Assembly (NCBI GenBank): GCA_900299185.1
Contig: OMIV01000186.1
Location: forward strand, 1-64,000
Length of the DNA stretch: 64,000 bases
Direction: 5' to 3'
From: Planctomycetaceae bacterium
GTDB taxonomy: Bacteria > Planctomycetota > Planctomycetia > Planctomycetales > Planctomycetaceae
Numbering within the stretch: position 1 is the first letter of the stretch; every line of letters begins with the position of its first letter. A model generated the notes under the pieces. It was not told where the DNA came from and searched no databases. It saw nothing but the letters and a program-made list of their open reading frames with translations. Made by a program: the position numbers and the translations under genes. This document shows positions 55,510 to 64,000 of the stretch, one piece after another.

Positions 55510-56172
55510 ATGCTCACCAAACTCAGCAAGATCATGGTGGTGTTCGTGACGGCGGCCAGCGTTGCCTCGCTGGGCGTTGCCGTTGCGATCGTCAATTCCG
55601 GACCGAGTTGGACTGCGGAAGCCGCTGTGCTCACAGACTACGACTTCTCGGTGAGTGGCGGTGAGAAGCCCACATGGAGCGCGAAGCATCGCACTGGCGA
55701 GCAAGCTTTGAAGACATCGCCAGTTCAAGCCGAAGTGATCGGGGCCGCGTTTGATGATGCCGCCAAGCGATCGAAGGAAGAGGCTGATAAGGTCACTCCA
55801 CTCATTGAGCCCACCAAGCAAGCCATCGCGACCGCCAATCAGTTTGTCGAAATCGACATGCGAGGATTGGACGCGCGTCGCAAGCAACTGCTCGAACAAA
55901 CTGCCGCGCTCAATAAGGAACTCGCTGATACCGCGCTCGCGACCAACCGAGCTGGTGAAGAGACCCTGAAGATTCGTGGTGAAGCCGAGCGACGTCGTAG
56001 CGACGTTTACCGGCTGACTCGCAACTTGCAGGCAATCGAAGCTGATCACTACCAACTCGTCGAACAGAAGCGACGGTTGCTCGACATGATTTTTCAAATG
56101 CAAGGATTGCGTGATCGCATGAAGGAGCGTTCGGAAGACCTGGCCAAAGAAGCCGCTGGCGTTCGCGAGTAA
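55510..56172 (+). CDS. Membrane-anchored coiled-coil protein of unknown function (first of a three-gene operon)
   Basis: This is a 220-residue protein from the ATG at 55510; an ATG at 55459 would add 17 residues. The N-terminal helix MVVFVTAASVASLGVAVAIV anchors it, followed by a short linker with PSWTAEAAV. Residues about 90-215 are strongly helical with heptad character (KRSKEEADK, RKQLLEQTAALNKELADTALATN, RLTRNLQAIEADHYQLVEQKRRLLD). The anchor and SW motif resemble those of the next gene (HQTSWRVKAE), so the two look like distant paralogues. I do not recognise a family. A role in envelope architecture is conceivable but not shown. Confidence 0.75.
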   Translation: MLTKLSKIMVVFVTAASVASLGVAVAIVNSGPSWTAEAAVLTDYDFSVSGGEKPTWSAKHRTGEQALKTSPVQAEVIGAAFDDAAKRSKEEADKVTPLIEPTKQAIATANQFVEIDMRGLDARRKQLLEQTAALNKELADTALATNRAGEETLKIRGEAERRRSDVYRLTRNLQAIEADHYQLVEQKRRLLDMIFQMQGLRDRMKERSEDLAKEAAGVRE

Positions 56173-56284
56173 TTTCTTCGGCTGACCAACATAGATTCGC
56201 AAACTACTTCGTCTCACCGTTCACAGATTTCCGGCTCGATCTCGACGTGGTCGTCGTTCACTCGGTCGGTAATGGAGCTTCCCC

Positions 56285-57142
56285 ATGACGTTCGTCGGCA
56301 AGCTACTTGTCATCATTCAGTTGGTGCTCAGCATCTGCTTCATGGCATTTGCGGGAGCTGTCTACACGCACCAAACCAGTTGGCGTGTGAAGGCAGAGAC
56401 CGTGCAGAAGGAGCTCGATAAAGAGAAGGAAGCCATCAAAGGCGAGAAGACAACTCTCGAAGCACGCATCACCAAACTCACGGAAGACGTGAAGAAGGCT
56501 GAAGAGCGAGCCAAGAAGGCCGAAGGCGATTTCGTCACGCTGGTCGCCAAGACCGACGCTCTCAAAGAAGACGTCGAACGATTGAATCGCGACCTCAACA
56601 CTCAGAAGAACTTGGCGGAAGCGTCGCAAGCCGAAGCCAACATTCGTCGTGATGAAGCTCGATTGCTGACTCAGATCAACGACACCATCAACAAAGAACT
56701 CAACGCGAAGAACGCGGTTGTTCGGGCTCAAGAAGACGAGTTGTTCAACGTCAAAGTTGAGAACAAAAACATCACCGAAAAGTACGAGGTGATGCTGAAG
56801 GATCTCGCGATCTTCACGAAGGTTCTCGCCGCTAACGGTTTCAGCACCGATGCCAAGAGCTACGCGAAGGTCGATGCTCCGACGGCTCAAGTCTTCGGTC
56901 GTGTGGTTGAAGTCGAGTCCAAGGCCAAGGGTGGACGTGAGCTAATCCAAATCTCGATCGGTAGTGACGACGACATCCGCGAAGGCGCAGTGCTCGATGT
57001 CTATCGCATCGGCGAGCGAGCGAAGTTCCTGGCCAAGATCAAAATCGAATTGGTGAAGCCGGACGCTGCTGTCGGCTCTGTGATTTCTGGATCCAAAAAC
57101 GGCGTCATTGAGAAAGGCGACTATGTCACAACGAAACTCTGA
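56285..57142 (+). CDS. Membrane-anchored coiled-coil protein with a C-terminal beta domain (second gene of the operon)
   Basis: This is a 285-residue protein. Residues 5-27 (GKLLVIIQLVLSICFMAFAGAVY) form the anchor. About 35-165 is a long charged coiled coil (KEKEAIKGEKTTLEARITKLTEDVKKAEERAKKAEG). About 205-285 is a small beta-rich domain (VFGRVVEVESKAKGGRELIQISIGSDDDIREGAVLDVYRI) like those at the end of FlgT-type and other envelope proteins. It follows the first gene by 112 bases and the microprotein gene starts one base after its stop, so the three are likely one operon. Function is unknown. Confidence 0.78.
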   Translation: MTFVGKLLVIIQLVLSICFMAFAGAVYTHQTSWRVKAETVQKELDKEKEAIKGEKTTLEARITKLTEDVKKAEERAKKAEGDFVTLVAKTDALKEDVERLNRDLNTQKNLAEASQAEANIRRDEARLLTQINDTINKELNAKNAVVRAQEDELFNVKVENKNITEKYEVMLKDLAIFTKVLAANGFSTDAKSYAKVDAPTAQVFGRVVEVESKAKGGRELIQISIGSDDDIREGAVLDVYRIGERAKFLAKIKIELVKPDAAVGSVISGSKNGVIEKGDYVTTKL

Positions 57143-57143
57143 T

Positions 57144-57263
57144 ATGAAACCCGCCCCAGACGTTTGGGTTGCGTTGCTGTTTGTGTCCGTGGCCTCCCTG
57201 AGCGCGGCCATCGCGTTCCTGGTCATGGAACTCAACAAGTACAATTGGCAGTTGGGACGCTAA
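57144..57263 (+). CDS. 39-residue single-helix membrane microprotein (third gene of the operon)
   Basis: The ATG at 57144 starts one base after the stop of the coiled-coil gene (TGA-T-ATG). Translation ends with TAA at 57261-57263. An in-frame ATG at 57123 would overlap the previous gene. The peptide starts MKPAPDVWVALLF, has a hydrophobic helix of about 20 residues (VALLFVSVASLSAAIAFLV) and ends in a charged aromatic tail (MELNKYNWQLGR). A perfect terminator begins 15 bases after the stop, which supports it as the last gene of the transcript. Such microproteins often bind and tune a larger membrane partner. Confidence 0.6.
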   Translation: MKPAPDVWVALLFVSVASLSAAIAFLVMELNKYNWQLGR

Positions 57264-57277
57264 GTCCGACTCTGCTC

Positions 57278-57338
57278 AACGAAGAAGCGTCAGTGAGTAA
57301 GCACTCGTGGTTCACTCACTGACGCTTCTTCGTTTTTG
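57278..57338 (+). terminator. Strong rho-independent terminator of the coiled-coil operon
   Basis: A perfect 20-bp inverted repeat (57278-57297 and 57315-57334, core GAAGAAGCGTCAGTGAG) with a 17-base loop runs into TTTTTG. It lies 15 bases after the microprotein stop. Confidence 0.92.
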
Positions 57339-57626
57339 TCGCACCTGAATGCACGCTGATTCGCTTTGTGTGAACTCGGTCGCTGCGAGTTCCCCTCGGT
57401 GCGTCTTCGCAGAAGCGGCATAAGCGAAATTCGCTCGCCGCTCAAAAATCATCACAGATTGCTCGAACAGCTTCCCCAATTCGGCTGAGAAACCCGGTTC
57501 ACCCAAGCGGCAACTTGAACGGTCAACTCGACCTTGCCGGTTGATCCGTCGATATCAATCGAGCGGCTTGTTTCTCCTGGAAGAGAAGTGCTGAATCGGC
57601 CTGCGCCAGGCCGGAAGGAAGCTTTG
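57339..57626. other. Intergenic region before the TolC-like gene
   Basis: These 288 bases contain no supported gene. An open frame extends upstream of the TolC-like ATG to 57534, but it lacks a ribosome site and is followed by a proper start with GGAAGGA at 57627. Confidence 0.4.
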
Positions 57627-58910
57627 ATGAAGACTTGGCGAAGGTGCCTGTTCGCAGCAGCCTCATGCGCTGTGATGTGGAATTCGATGCGATCAGGCCT
57701 TGTTTGTGCGGCACAGCCCGAGGTCACCGAGGGTGTGTCTGCAGCTCTTTCGTTGGCGGACATTGAGCGATTTACTCTGGAGCATCATCCCGCGTTGAAC
57801 GAGGCCGGGGCAGAGATTGAAGTTGCTCGCGGCAAGGCCGTGCAGGCGGGGCTTTATCCCAACCCGATTTGGTATGCCGCGTCTCCGCAGTGGGCTGGCA
57901 ACATCAGCCAATACAACACCTTCCTGGGCCAGGATTTCATCACTGGCAGCAAGCTAAAGCTCGATCAGCAAGCCGCTCATCGCAGTATGTGGCAACAAGA
58001 ATGGCAGGCCGTCCAAACTCGGCAAGACGTTTTGAAGTCCGTGCGTCAGGCGTTCTATGTCGCGGTCGTCGCCGAGCAACGCTTGAAGGTCTATGCCCAG
58101 ATGTTGGCAATTGCTGAGAAGTCGAGTGCGCTCAGCAACGACTTGTTGAAAGCGGGCGAGATCTCGCAGGCCGACGTGTTGTCGCTGGAGACCGAAGCTC
58201 AGTTGGCTCAGACGAACCTCGATAACGCTGAAGTTCAATGGTCGGCTAGCCAACGCAAGCTGGCTGCTGCGACCGGTGTTCCTCAATGGCAGGCGACCTC
58301 GTTGCAAGCCAACCTCAAGGCCGAGCTGCCCGAGTACGACGAAGACTCGTTGCGAGAAGTCGTGCTTGCCGACCATTCGCTTTCGCAACGATCGCGCATT
58401 GAGATCGACCGCATGGGTGTCTTGCATACGCGAGCCTGCCGTGAGGTGATCCCCAACGTCAACGTGCAAGCGGGTTATCAGCGGTCGGTTGATCCTTCGG
58501 TGTCGCCCGGACTGCGCGACCAAGGTTACTTCCAAGTCGGTGTGACTGTGCCGTTGTGGGATCGCAATCAAGGCAACATTCACGCGGCTGAGAACGACAT
58601 TGCACGAGCTTCCGCTGCCTTGAAGCGAGTGGAAGCTGATCTCTCGCAACAGGTCACGGATGCCGTGGCCCAATATCGAGTCGCCGCCAAGCTCGTGAAG
58701 CGGTACGAGACCGAAGTTCTTCCGCGAGCTCGTCGAGTGCTGACGCTCAATCAACAGCTCTTCAAGCAAGGCCAGACAGACTTCTTGCGGTTGTTCCAAG
58801 CACAACGTTCACTCGCCGAAGCCGAGCTGAAGTATCTCGATGCTCAAGGCGAACGTTGGCAAGCCGCTGCAGCTATCGCCGCGCTGCAACGTCGTGATCA
58901 GTTTCCATGA
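57627..58910 (+). CDS. TolC/CzcC-family outer-membrane efflux protein
   Basis: This is a 427-residue protein from the ATG at 57627 (GGAAGGA site) with a signal peptide (MKTWRRCLFAAASCAVMWNSM). Two halves of long amphipathic helices follow: HHPALNEAGAEIEVARGKAVQAGLYPNP, the typical start of TolC helix H2, and YFQVGVTVPLWDRNQGNIHAAENDIARA, the equivalent in the second repeat. It should form a trimeric outer-membrane channel. The next gene is convergent, so no RND pump or membrane-fusion protein is encoded beside it, and the partner must be elsewhere. Confidence 0.88.
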   Translation: MKTWRRCLFAAASCAVMWNSMRSGLVCAAQPEVTEGVSAALSLADIERFTLEHHPALNEAGAEIEVARGKAVQAGLYPNPIWYAASPQWAGNISQYNTFLGQDFITGSKLKLDQQAAHRSMWQQEWQAVQTRQDVLKSVRQAFYVAVVAEQRLKVYAQMLAIAEKSSALSNDLLKAGEISQADVLSLETEAQLAQTNLDNAEVQWSASQRKLAAATGVPQWQATSLQANLKAELPEYDEDSLREVVLADHSLSQRSRIEIDRMGVLHTRACREVIPNVNVQAGYQRSVDPSVSPGLRDQGYFQVGVTVPLWDRNQGNIHAAENDIARASAALKRVEADLSQQVTDAVAQYRVAAKLVKRYETEVLPRARRVLTLNQQLFKQGQTDFLRLFQAQRSLAEAELKYLDAQGERWQAAAAIAALQRRDQFP

Positions 58911-58958
58911 TCGTGTCGCGAGCGTTGTAACTTCGAGCACACTCGTATTGAGGCTGAC

Positions 58959-59729
58959 TCACGAGGTTGTTTGAGCTTGGTCCGTTTCTCCGTGAGCGCT
59001 TCGCCATTCATGAAAACGCAAAACGGATCCCACGACGGCCGTCGCTTGAAGTACTGCTCCAATCACGGGCACGAAGACAAACAGCGACACGACGGTGCCC
59101 AGCCCCAGCGTCATGCCGAGATTCCGTTTTGCGAACTGTTGTCGTTGCAGCCAACGCACGCCGCGCAGTTCCAACGGATACCCGATGAACTCAGCTCCGA
59201 GCACATAGGCATCGACATATCCGCCAATCACAATCGCCGAGACTGAACCGACGACCGGGATCACGTTGAGTGCCAGTACGAGGATGTTGGCGATCATCAG
59301 TTTCAAACCAGCTCGCAGTGCGTCGCGGACTTGAGCCATCAATGGCGGGTCGCGAAGTGATTGTGGGTCGGTCCCCAGCAGCAGTTCTGTTTGTCGCGCG
59401 AGGATGCTGAAGAAGATCGCCGCGAAGATTCCTTGCAGCACGATGTAGAGCGTCAATGCGGTGGCTATCGCGACGAGGACAACACCGAGTTGAGCTGTGA
59501 TGGCTAGTGCCTTGGACCACCACGCTGAGTCCTCTGTTGGTTGCAGTGAAGCTACGGCATTCAGTCCGCCCCAGATCGCGAGCACTCCGACGATCACAGC
59601 CAGCAGCGCAGAGATCAACACGGGCTGCCACGCGTAGGCCCACAACTTCAGATGCCGCTGCATGAAGTTCCAGCCTCGGAAGGGCGTAGCCAGGCCGGCC
59701 AAATAGCTGTCGATTCCAAGTCGAGACAT
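58959..59729 (-). CDS. EI24/CysZ-like integral membrane protein
   Basis: This is a 256-residue protein with four to six hydrophobic helices. The layout and the FFSILARQTELLLG loop fit the EI24 domain family, which includes the sulfate transporter CysZ. NVIPVVGSVSAIVIGGYVDAYVLG and VFVPVIGAVLQATAVVGSVLRFHE contain the paired P-V-x-G-x-x-x motifs of that family. The transport substrate is not established. The gene is convergent with the TolC-like gene and 51 bases upstream of the DUF1501 stop, possibly a separate unit. Confidence 0.78.
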   Translation of the reverse strand: MSRLGIDSYLAGLATPFRGWNFMQRHLKLWAYAWQPVLISALLAVIVGVLAIWGGLNAVASLQPTEDSAWWSKALAITAQLGVVLVAIATALTLYIVLQGIFAAIFFSILARQTELLLGTDPQSLRDPPLMAQVRDALRAGLKLMIANILVLALNVIPVVGSVSAIVIGGYVDAYVLGAEFIGYPLELRGVRWLQRQQFAKRNLGMTLGLGTVVSLFVFVPVIGAVLQATAVVGSVLRFHEWRSAHGETDQAQTTS

Positions 59730-59780
59730 TTGAGGTGAGGCTCAAGAGGAGTGGCTTGGTTCTCTGGGACTGACCGTCTC

Positions 59781-61142
59781 TTAGGCCAGCACATCGCTGA
59801 TAACTTGCCCGTGAATGTCGGTCAGCCGGAAGTCACGGCCAGAGTAGCGGTAGGTCAGCCGCTCGTGGTCGAAGCCCAATTGATGCAGTAACGTCGCGTG
59901 AAGGTCATGCACAGTGACGCGATTCTCAACGGCTCGAAAACCGAACTCGTCCGTCGCTCCATAAGTCATGCCGCCTCGAATGCCGCCGCCAGCCAACCAC
60001 ATCGTGAAGCCCCAGTGATTGTGATCGCGGCCATGACCACTTTCAGAAACGGGAGTCCGTCCAAACTCGCCGCCCCACACGATGAGCGTTTCGTCGAGCA
60101 ACCCGCGTTGCTTGAGATCCTTAATCAACGCCGCAGTCGGTTGATCAATCTGCCGACTCGAACTGCTGATGCCCTTGTTGATGTTCTCGTGATGGTCCCA
60201 GCCTCCATGCTCAATGTGGATGTATCGCACGCCGCGTTCGATCAATCGTCGAGCAATCAAACAACCTCGCGCATACGGGCTCGTGCCGTATTCGTCCTGA
60301 GTCGCTTGAGTCTCTTGCTTCAGATCAAACGCATCACCCGCAGCGAACTGCATGCGAAACGCTGTCTCCATCGCGCGGATGCGAGCTTCTAACGCCGAGT
60401 CTGCTCCGGTCAGCTCAAGCTGCCGTCGATTCATGCGCGAGATGAAATCCAACTGTCGCTCTTGAGTCTCTCGATCCACGTTCGCATTCCGCAGATTGCG
60501 GATCATCTTCTCGGGATCTTTCTCCGTCGTGTTGATGGGCGTGCCTTGATGTTCGCTGGGGAGATATCCGCTGCGAACGTATCGCGAGGCATTGCCGCCA
60601 TCGCTGAGCGACACGAAGCCCGGTAAGTTCCGATTCTCGGTTCCCAGTCCGTAAGAGACCCATGCTCCTAGCGACGGATGAATCTGATCAATGCGGCCCG
60701 AGAAGAGATGGTTGGCAGCCGGAGCATGATTCGGGTTGCCACCGACGACCGACTTCACGACACACAGGTCATCGGCTCGCTCACGAAGATGCGGCAGCAA
60801 TTCGCTAAACCGAGTGCCGCAGTCTCCGCCCGGCAGAAACTTCCACGGGGCAGGCAGCAGCCCACCCGTAACTCGCTCGGTCCGCAAGTCAGCCCCCGCC
60901 GGTCGCTGCCCCGCGTACTTTTTGAGAATGGGCTTCTCGTCGAGCAGGTCGATCGACGATGCCCCACCAGCCATAAACAGGAAGATCACATGCTTCGCAA
61001 CGGGAGCGTGAGTCGTCGTCATTCTTGTGCTCGACTCAGCCTGCAAAGCATCGGCCAATGCCAGCGATCCAAACCCCGCTCCGAGTGATGCCAACGCTGA
61101 GCGACGAGAGATGTATCTCGCAGACGTTATTGGGGAATTCAT
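59781..61142 (-). CDS. DUF1501 domain protein with Tat signal
   Basis: This is a 453-residue protein from the ATG at 61142. The N-terminus is a twin-arginine signal (SARYISRRSALASLGAGFGSLALA). The DUF1501 fold is related to alkaline phosphatase/sulfatase: FLFMAGGASSIDLLDEKP, YIHIEHGGWDHHENI (His/Asp cluster), LIVWGGEFGRTP and HGRDHNHWGFTMWLAGGG supply likely metal ligands. An upstream start at 61358 is rejected because it lacks a ribosome site and overlaps the DUF1553 gene. Genes of this type almost always follow a DUF1549/DUF1553 gene in planctomycetes, as here. The substrate is unknown. Confidence 0.92.
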   Translation of the reverse strand: MNSPITSARYISRRSALASLGAGFGSLALADALQAESSTRMTTTHAPVAKHVIFLFMAGGASSIDLLDEKPILKKYAGQRPAGADLRTERVTGGLLPAPWKFLPGGDCGTRFSELLPHLRERADDLCVVKSVVGGNPNHAPAANHLFSGRIDQIHPSLGAWVSYGLGTENRNLPGFVSLSDGGNASRYVRSGYLPSEHQGTPINTTEKDPEKMIRNLRNANVDRETQERQLDFISRMNRRQLELTGADSALEARIRAMETAFRMQFAAGDAFDLKQETQATQDEYGTSPYARGCLIARRLIERGVRYIHIEHGGWDHHENINKGISSSSRQIDQPTAALIKDLKQRGLLDETLIVWGGEFGRTPVSESGHGRDHNHWGFTMWLAGGGIRGGMTYGATDEFGFRAVENRVTVHDLHATLLHQLGFDHERLTYRYSGRDFRLTDIHGQVISDVLA

Positions 61143-61300
61143 GATGGTCTCTCGGTCGTGGCGGTGATCAAGGTCGATCTCAGGAGCAGCAATCGAAACG
61201 TTGAGCGAGGTGATATGTCGATCGGACCGACATATCGCAACAACGTGTCGAGATTGTGGAGTTTTTTCGACAACTCGTCTTGGCGATTCGGCAGTGTTTG

Positions 61301-63715
61301 TCAGTCGGCATACAAGAACTCGTTGGTGATCAAGAGGCTTTGGATGAGTAATGCCCAAGCTTCTTTAGAGACTTTGCCGGATGAATCGCGGACGAGTTGC
61401 AGTGCCTCTTCCAGCTCAACGCGAGTTGGGTCTCGCATCAAGACGCGATGGAAGATCTCCATCACTCGGGCTACAGGGTTATCGGGATGGGAGCTTTCGG
61501 TCGACGCCGCCAGTGCCGTTGCTTGTTGGGACAAGAATGGGTTGTTGAGCAAGTAGAGATGCTGCAGCGGAGTGGTCGTGGGGATGCGGGCTTCGGAGTG
61601 TCGCTTGGGATCGGGGAAGTCGAACAGGCGATAGAGATCGTTTTGCTTCTGCCGAGTCACCGTTGCATAAACAGAACGACGGCGAAACTTTTCGGCGTCG
61701 AGTCCGACCGATGGTCCGGTCATTTGCGTGTCGAGTTCCTGGCTCGCGCTGAGCACAGAATCGCGCCAGACTTCGGCTTCGAGTCGTTTGCGGTTCATGC
61801 GCCAGAGCTGCCGGTTGTCGGGATCGCGATCGTGATAGTTCGTTGGCGAGTGACTCGCTTGCCGCCATGTGGCAGACATCACGATCTCACGATGCAGCCA
61901 TTTGAACGACCATCCCGATGCGATGAACCTCGCCGACAAATCGTCGAGCAACTCGGGGTGCGACGGGGCATCTCCCAATTGGCCGAAGTTGCCGGGCGTC
62001 GTCACCAAAGGCCGATCGAAGTGCCAACCCCAAACTCGATTGACCATAACTCGCGCGGTCAGTGCCGCGGCGTCTTTCATGATGGCATCAGCAAGCTCTC
62101 TTCGCCCGCTGCCGAACTGAAAGGGCTTTTGACCGCGCGGCGACAGCACTTCCAAGAATCGTCGCGGAACTAACTTGCCGGGGTTCGAAGGATTGCCGCG
62201 CACATAAACGGGAATGTCGCGAGCTTGTCCTCGTCGGTAATGCAGCAGCGTCCAAGAGGGATCGTCGCCGTCGATCCATAAGCCTGCGTCGCGGATGCCA
62301 TTGGCGATCGGGCCAGTGAAGAGCGGAGTGGCTTTCAAGTCCTTGAGTGTCTGCTCCCAACGAGCGACCTCGGCATGATACGGTGCAAGCTCTGTTACAC
62401 CTTCATCCATCGCTGTCTTGCGGTGCTTCTTGGCGTAATCAAATCGCAGCTCAACATCAATGATCTGCCGCTGCACTTCGGTCAGCGCGGCCGCTTCTTC
62501 GGGACGAGTTTCAGTCAACGGCCATTCGACTAATTGAGTGCTCGCCAGCACTCCAGTCAGCGCGTAGTAGTCCTCGGTCTTGATTGGATCGAACTTGTGA
62601 TCGTGGCAACGAGCACAAGCGACGGTCAGACCTAAGAAGCTGCGAGTGATCGTGTCGAGCCGTTCGTCCCACTCGTCGGCCACGATGACCGAGATCACAT
62701 CCGCCGCAAGTTTGGGTTCCTTGTGATACACCGGCGACAGTCCCAAGAAGCCCAAGGCTGCCAACTCAGAACGCGGCACGTCCATGAGATCCGCAGCCAA
62801 TTGTCTTCGAACGAACTCGTCGTATGGCAAGTCGTCATTCAACGCTTGAATGACCCAATCGCGATATCGGAATGGGAAGCGCGGCGGCTTGCAGGTCGCT
62901 TCAGATGTCGGCTGATCCTCGGCATATCGCGCGAGATCCAACCAGTGTCGTCCCCAACGCTCGCCGTAGTGCGGCGACGCCAAGAGCCGGTCGACCAGCC
63001 GCTCGTAAGCATCGGGAGCATCGTCCGTGATGAAGGCCGCTATCTCGTCATACGTTGGCGGTAGCCCGATCAGATCCAACGAGAGCCGACGAATCAGCGT
63101 GCGGCGATCAGCTTCGGGTGCCGATTGCATCTTCTCACGCTCAAGTTGGGCTCGCACAAACGAGTCCACCTTTTGACGCAGCTCAGACGAATCGCTGACG
63201 GCTGGTGGTGTAGCTTCTCGCACAGGCAGAAATGACCAAAACTTGCGACCTTGCTCAATATCGACAGGACGATGTTTCTCGCCGTTCGTTGCTGCTTCAG
63301 AGTCCTCGGGGAACGCGGCTCCGCGAGCGATCCATTGTCGGAAGTCTTCCACGACTCGATTCGACAGCTTGCTGTCGGGCGGCATCTCGGACACGACACC
63401 GGACCAAGTAATGGCCTTGATCAGCAAGCTCTCATCCGGCTTCCCGGCCACGATTGCTGGACCGGAATCTCCACCTTCAAAAACGCTCGCTCGTCGATCC
63501 AGTCTCAATCCGCCTTTGGGTTTTGAAGCGGCATGGCACTTCAGGCATCGCTCGACGAGGACCGGTCGAATCTTCTGCTCGAAGAACTCCAGGTCGGCGG
63601 GATCGGCAGCACTCGCTGGCATTCGCAGCAGTCCGATGCCAGCCAGTACGGTCAGCAACAAGTAACAAGTCCGCACGATGCGAGTTCCTGGCCAAGAAGG
63701 AGATTGGTGGGGCAT
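61301..63715 (-). CDS. DUF1549/DUF1553 (PSCyt1-PSD1) exported cytochrome-like protein
   Basis: This is an 804-residue protein with a signal peptide (about residues 12-37). A planctomycete cytochrome C domain follows, with haem motif CLKCH (about 57-61) and GGLRLDRRASVFEGGDSGPAIVAGKP. DUF1549 (about 185-400) contains LIRRLSLDLIGLPPTYDE, LDLARYAED and a second haem-like motif CARCHDHKFDP. DUF1553 (about 525-790) contains VNRVWGWHFDRPLVTTPGNFG and YLLNNPFL. The pairing with the DUF1501 protein 158 bases downstream is standard. The family is abundant in planctomycetes and its electron-transfer or degradation role is unproven. Confidence 0.93.
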   Translation of the reverse strand: MPHQSPSWPGTRIVRTCYLLLTVLAGIGLLRMPASAADPADLEFFEQKIRPVLVERCLKCHAASKPKGGLRLDRRASVFEGGDSGPAIVAGKPDESLLIKAITWSGVVSEMPPDSKLSNRVVEDFRQWIARGAAFPEDSEAATNGEKHRPVDIEQGRKFWSFLPVREATPPAVSDSSELRQKVDSFVRAQLEREKMQSAPEADRRTLIRRLSLDLIGLPPTYDEIAAFITDDAPDAYERLVDRLLASPHYGERWGRHWLDLARYAEDQPTSEATCKPPRFPFRYRDWVIQALNDDLPYDEFVRRQLAADLMDVPRSELAALGFLGLSPVYHKEPKLAADVISVIVADEWDERLDTITRSFLGLTVACARCHDHKFDPIKTEDYYALTGVLASTQLVEWPLTETRPEEAAALTEVQRQIIDVELRFDYAKKHRKTAMDEGVTELAPYHAEVARWEQTLKDLKATPLFTGPIANGIRDAGLWIDGDDPSWTLLHYRRGQARDIPVYVRGNPSNPGKLVPRRFLEVLSPRGQKPFQFGSGRRELADAIMKDAAALTARVMVNRVWGWHFDRPLVTTPGNFGQLGDAPSHPELLDDLSARFIASGWSFKWLHREIVMSATWRQASHSPTNYHDRDPDNRQLWRMNRKRLEAEVWRDSVLSASQELDTQMTGPSVGLDAEKFRRRSVYATVTRQKQNDLYRLFDFPDPKRHSEARIPTTTPLQHLYLLNNPFLSQQATALAASTESSHPDNPVARVMEIFHRVLMRDPTRVELEEALQLVRDSSGKVSKEAWALLIQSLLITNEFLYAD

Positions 63716-63868
63716 TCGTTTCCGCCGGGGTTTTGGAACCCTGCGGCGGAAGCGGTGCGTCGTGCTCCTTCTAATGCCGAGTGCAGCCTCTCGGAATGGA
63801 ACGGGATTCGGCTATGCCGGAGATCCAATCCGAAATCGATGCCTCGAATGTGCTGACTGACTCCTGCG

Positions 63869-64000
63869 TTAATCAGCTTCATCGTCCGGCATGTTCTCGG
63901 TAGGGGCCGACCACGGCGAGGAACGATCTTCAAGATCCACACCTTCGTCCCACGGCGTCGGAGTCTTGCCGCGACCGAATCGCCATCGAGCAACTCGTTC
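63869..64000 (-). CDS. C-terminal end of a protein cut by the window edge
   Basis: From 64000 leftward a frame stays open for 43 codons to TAA at 63869-63871. It contains RWRFGRGKTPTPWDEGV and an acidic end (TENMPDDEAD). The acidic C-terminus and good codon use suggest a real gene upstream of the DUF1553 gene, but the fragment is too short to identify. Confidence 0.4.
   Translation of the reverse strand, partial: ERVARWRFGRGKTPTPWDEGVDLEDRSSPWSAPTENMPDDEAD

Overview
The window looks like a chromosomal segment of a planctomycete (Planctomycetota). The evidence is family-level. There is a DUF1549/DUF1553 cytochrome-like protein paired with a DUF1501 protein (59781-63715). Two giant exported proteins carry the LEPR-type N-terminal sorting motif of this phylum (370-6654 and 41112-46354). 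A HTTM membrane protein, a redoxin/haem/copper-monooxygenase fusion and many signal-peptide proteins of unknown function complete the picture. I identified no tRNA, rRNA or CRISPR array.

Layout. The left edge (1-118) is the right end of an ISL3-type insertion sequence. It is followed by a 2094-residue YHYH/tandem-repeat/RTX surface protein (370-6654). A leftward block (6820-10380) holds a HTTM protein, its partner and an ATP-grasp protein. A long rightward block (10660-36500) holds panC, the complex I membrane-arm genes nuoH-J-K-L-M-N, a multi-domain hybrid histidine kinase, a receiver-HATPase protein with a possible 28-codon coupled leader ORF, and an ABC-2 type exporter. It continues with an isomerase / FAD-oxidoreductase / SUMF1-like operon, ribosomal protein S1, a double GNAT, a small exported protein and an asparagine synthetase. 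From 36626 to 53382 most genes run leftward: a cysteine-rich hydrolase, a redoxin-cytochrome-copper enzyme, a metzincin protease split by a frameshift, dnaK, dnaX and a MacB/FtsX-type permease; one small redoxin-like gene (40388-40942) points the other way. The right end holds an alpha/beta hydrolase, an orphan DUF1854 protein, a three-gene coiled-coil/microprotein operon, a TolC-like protein, an EI24-like membrane protein and the DUF1501/DUF1553 pair.

Functional themes are respiration (nuo membrane arm), protein folding and replication (dnaK, dnaX), two-component signalling, and a large investment in exported proteins.

The most noteworthy signals are regulatory or recoding signals rather than new gene families. 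dnaX contains an uninterrupted A10 run exactly after the clamp-loader core, and slippage in either direction meets a stop within three codons, as expected for gamma-subunit production. dnaK has no CIRCE or HAIR element that I can see. Instead it has a near-consensus sigma-54 promoter (TTGGCATCGGCGTTGCC) with two matching TGCCA-N3-TGGCA palindromes at enhancer distance. A conserved-looking operon of two membrane-anchored coiled-coil proteins and a 39-residue membrane microprotein (55510-57263) is the best candidate for an undescribed protein system. All functional statements rest on reading the sequence and recalled family knowledge; no searches were run.
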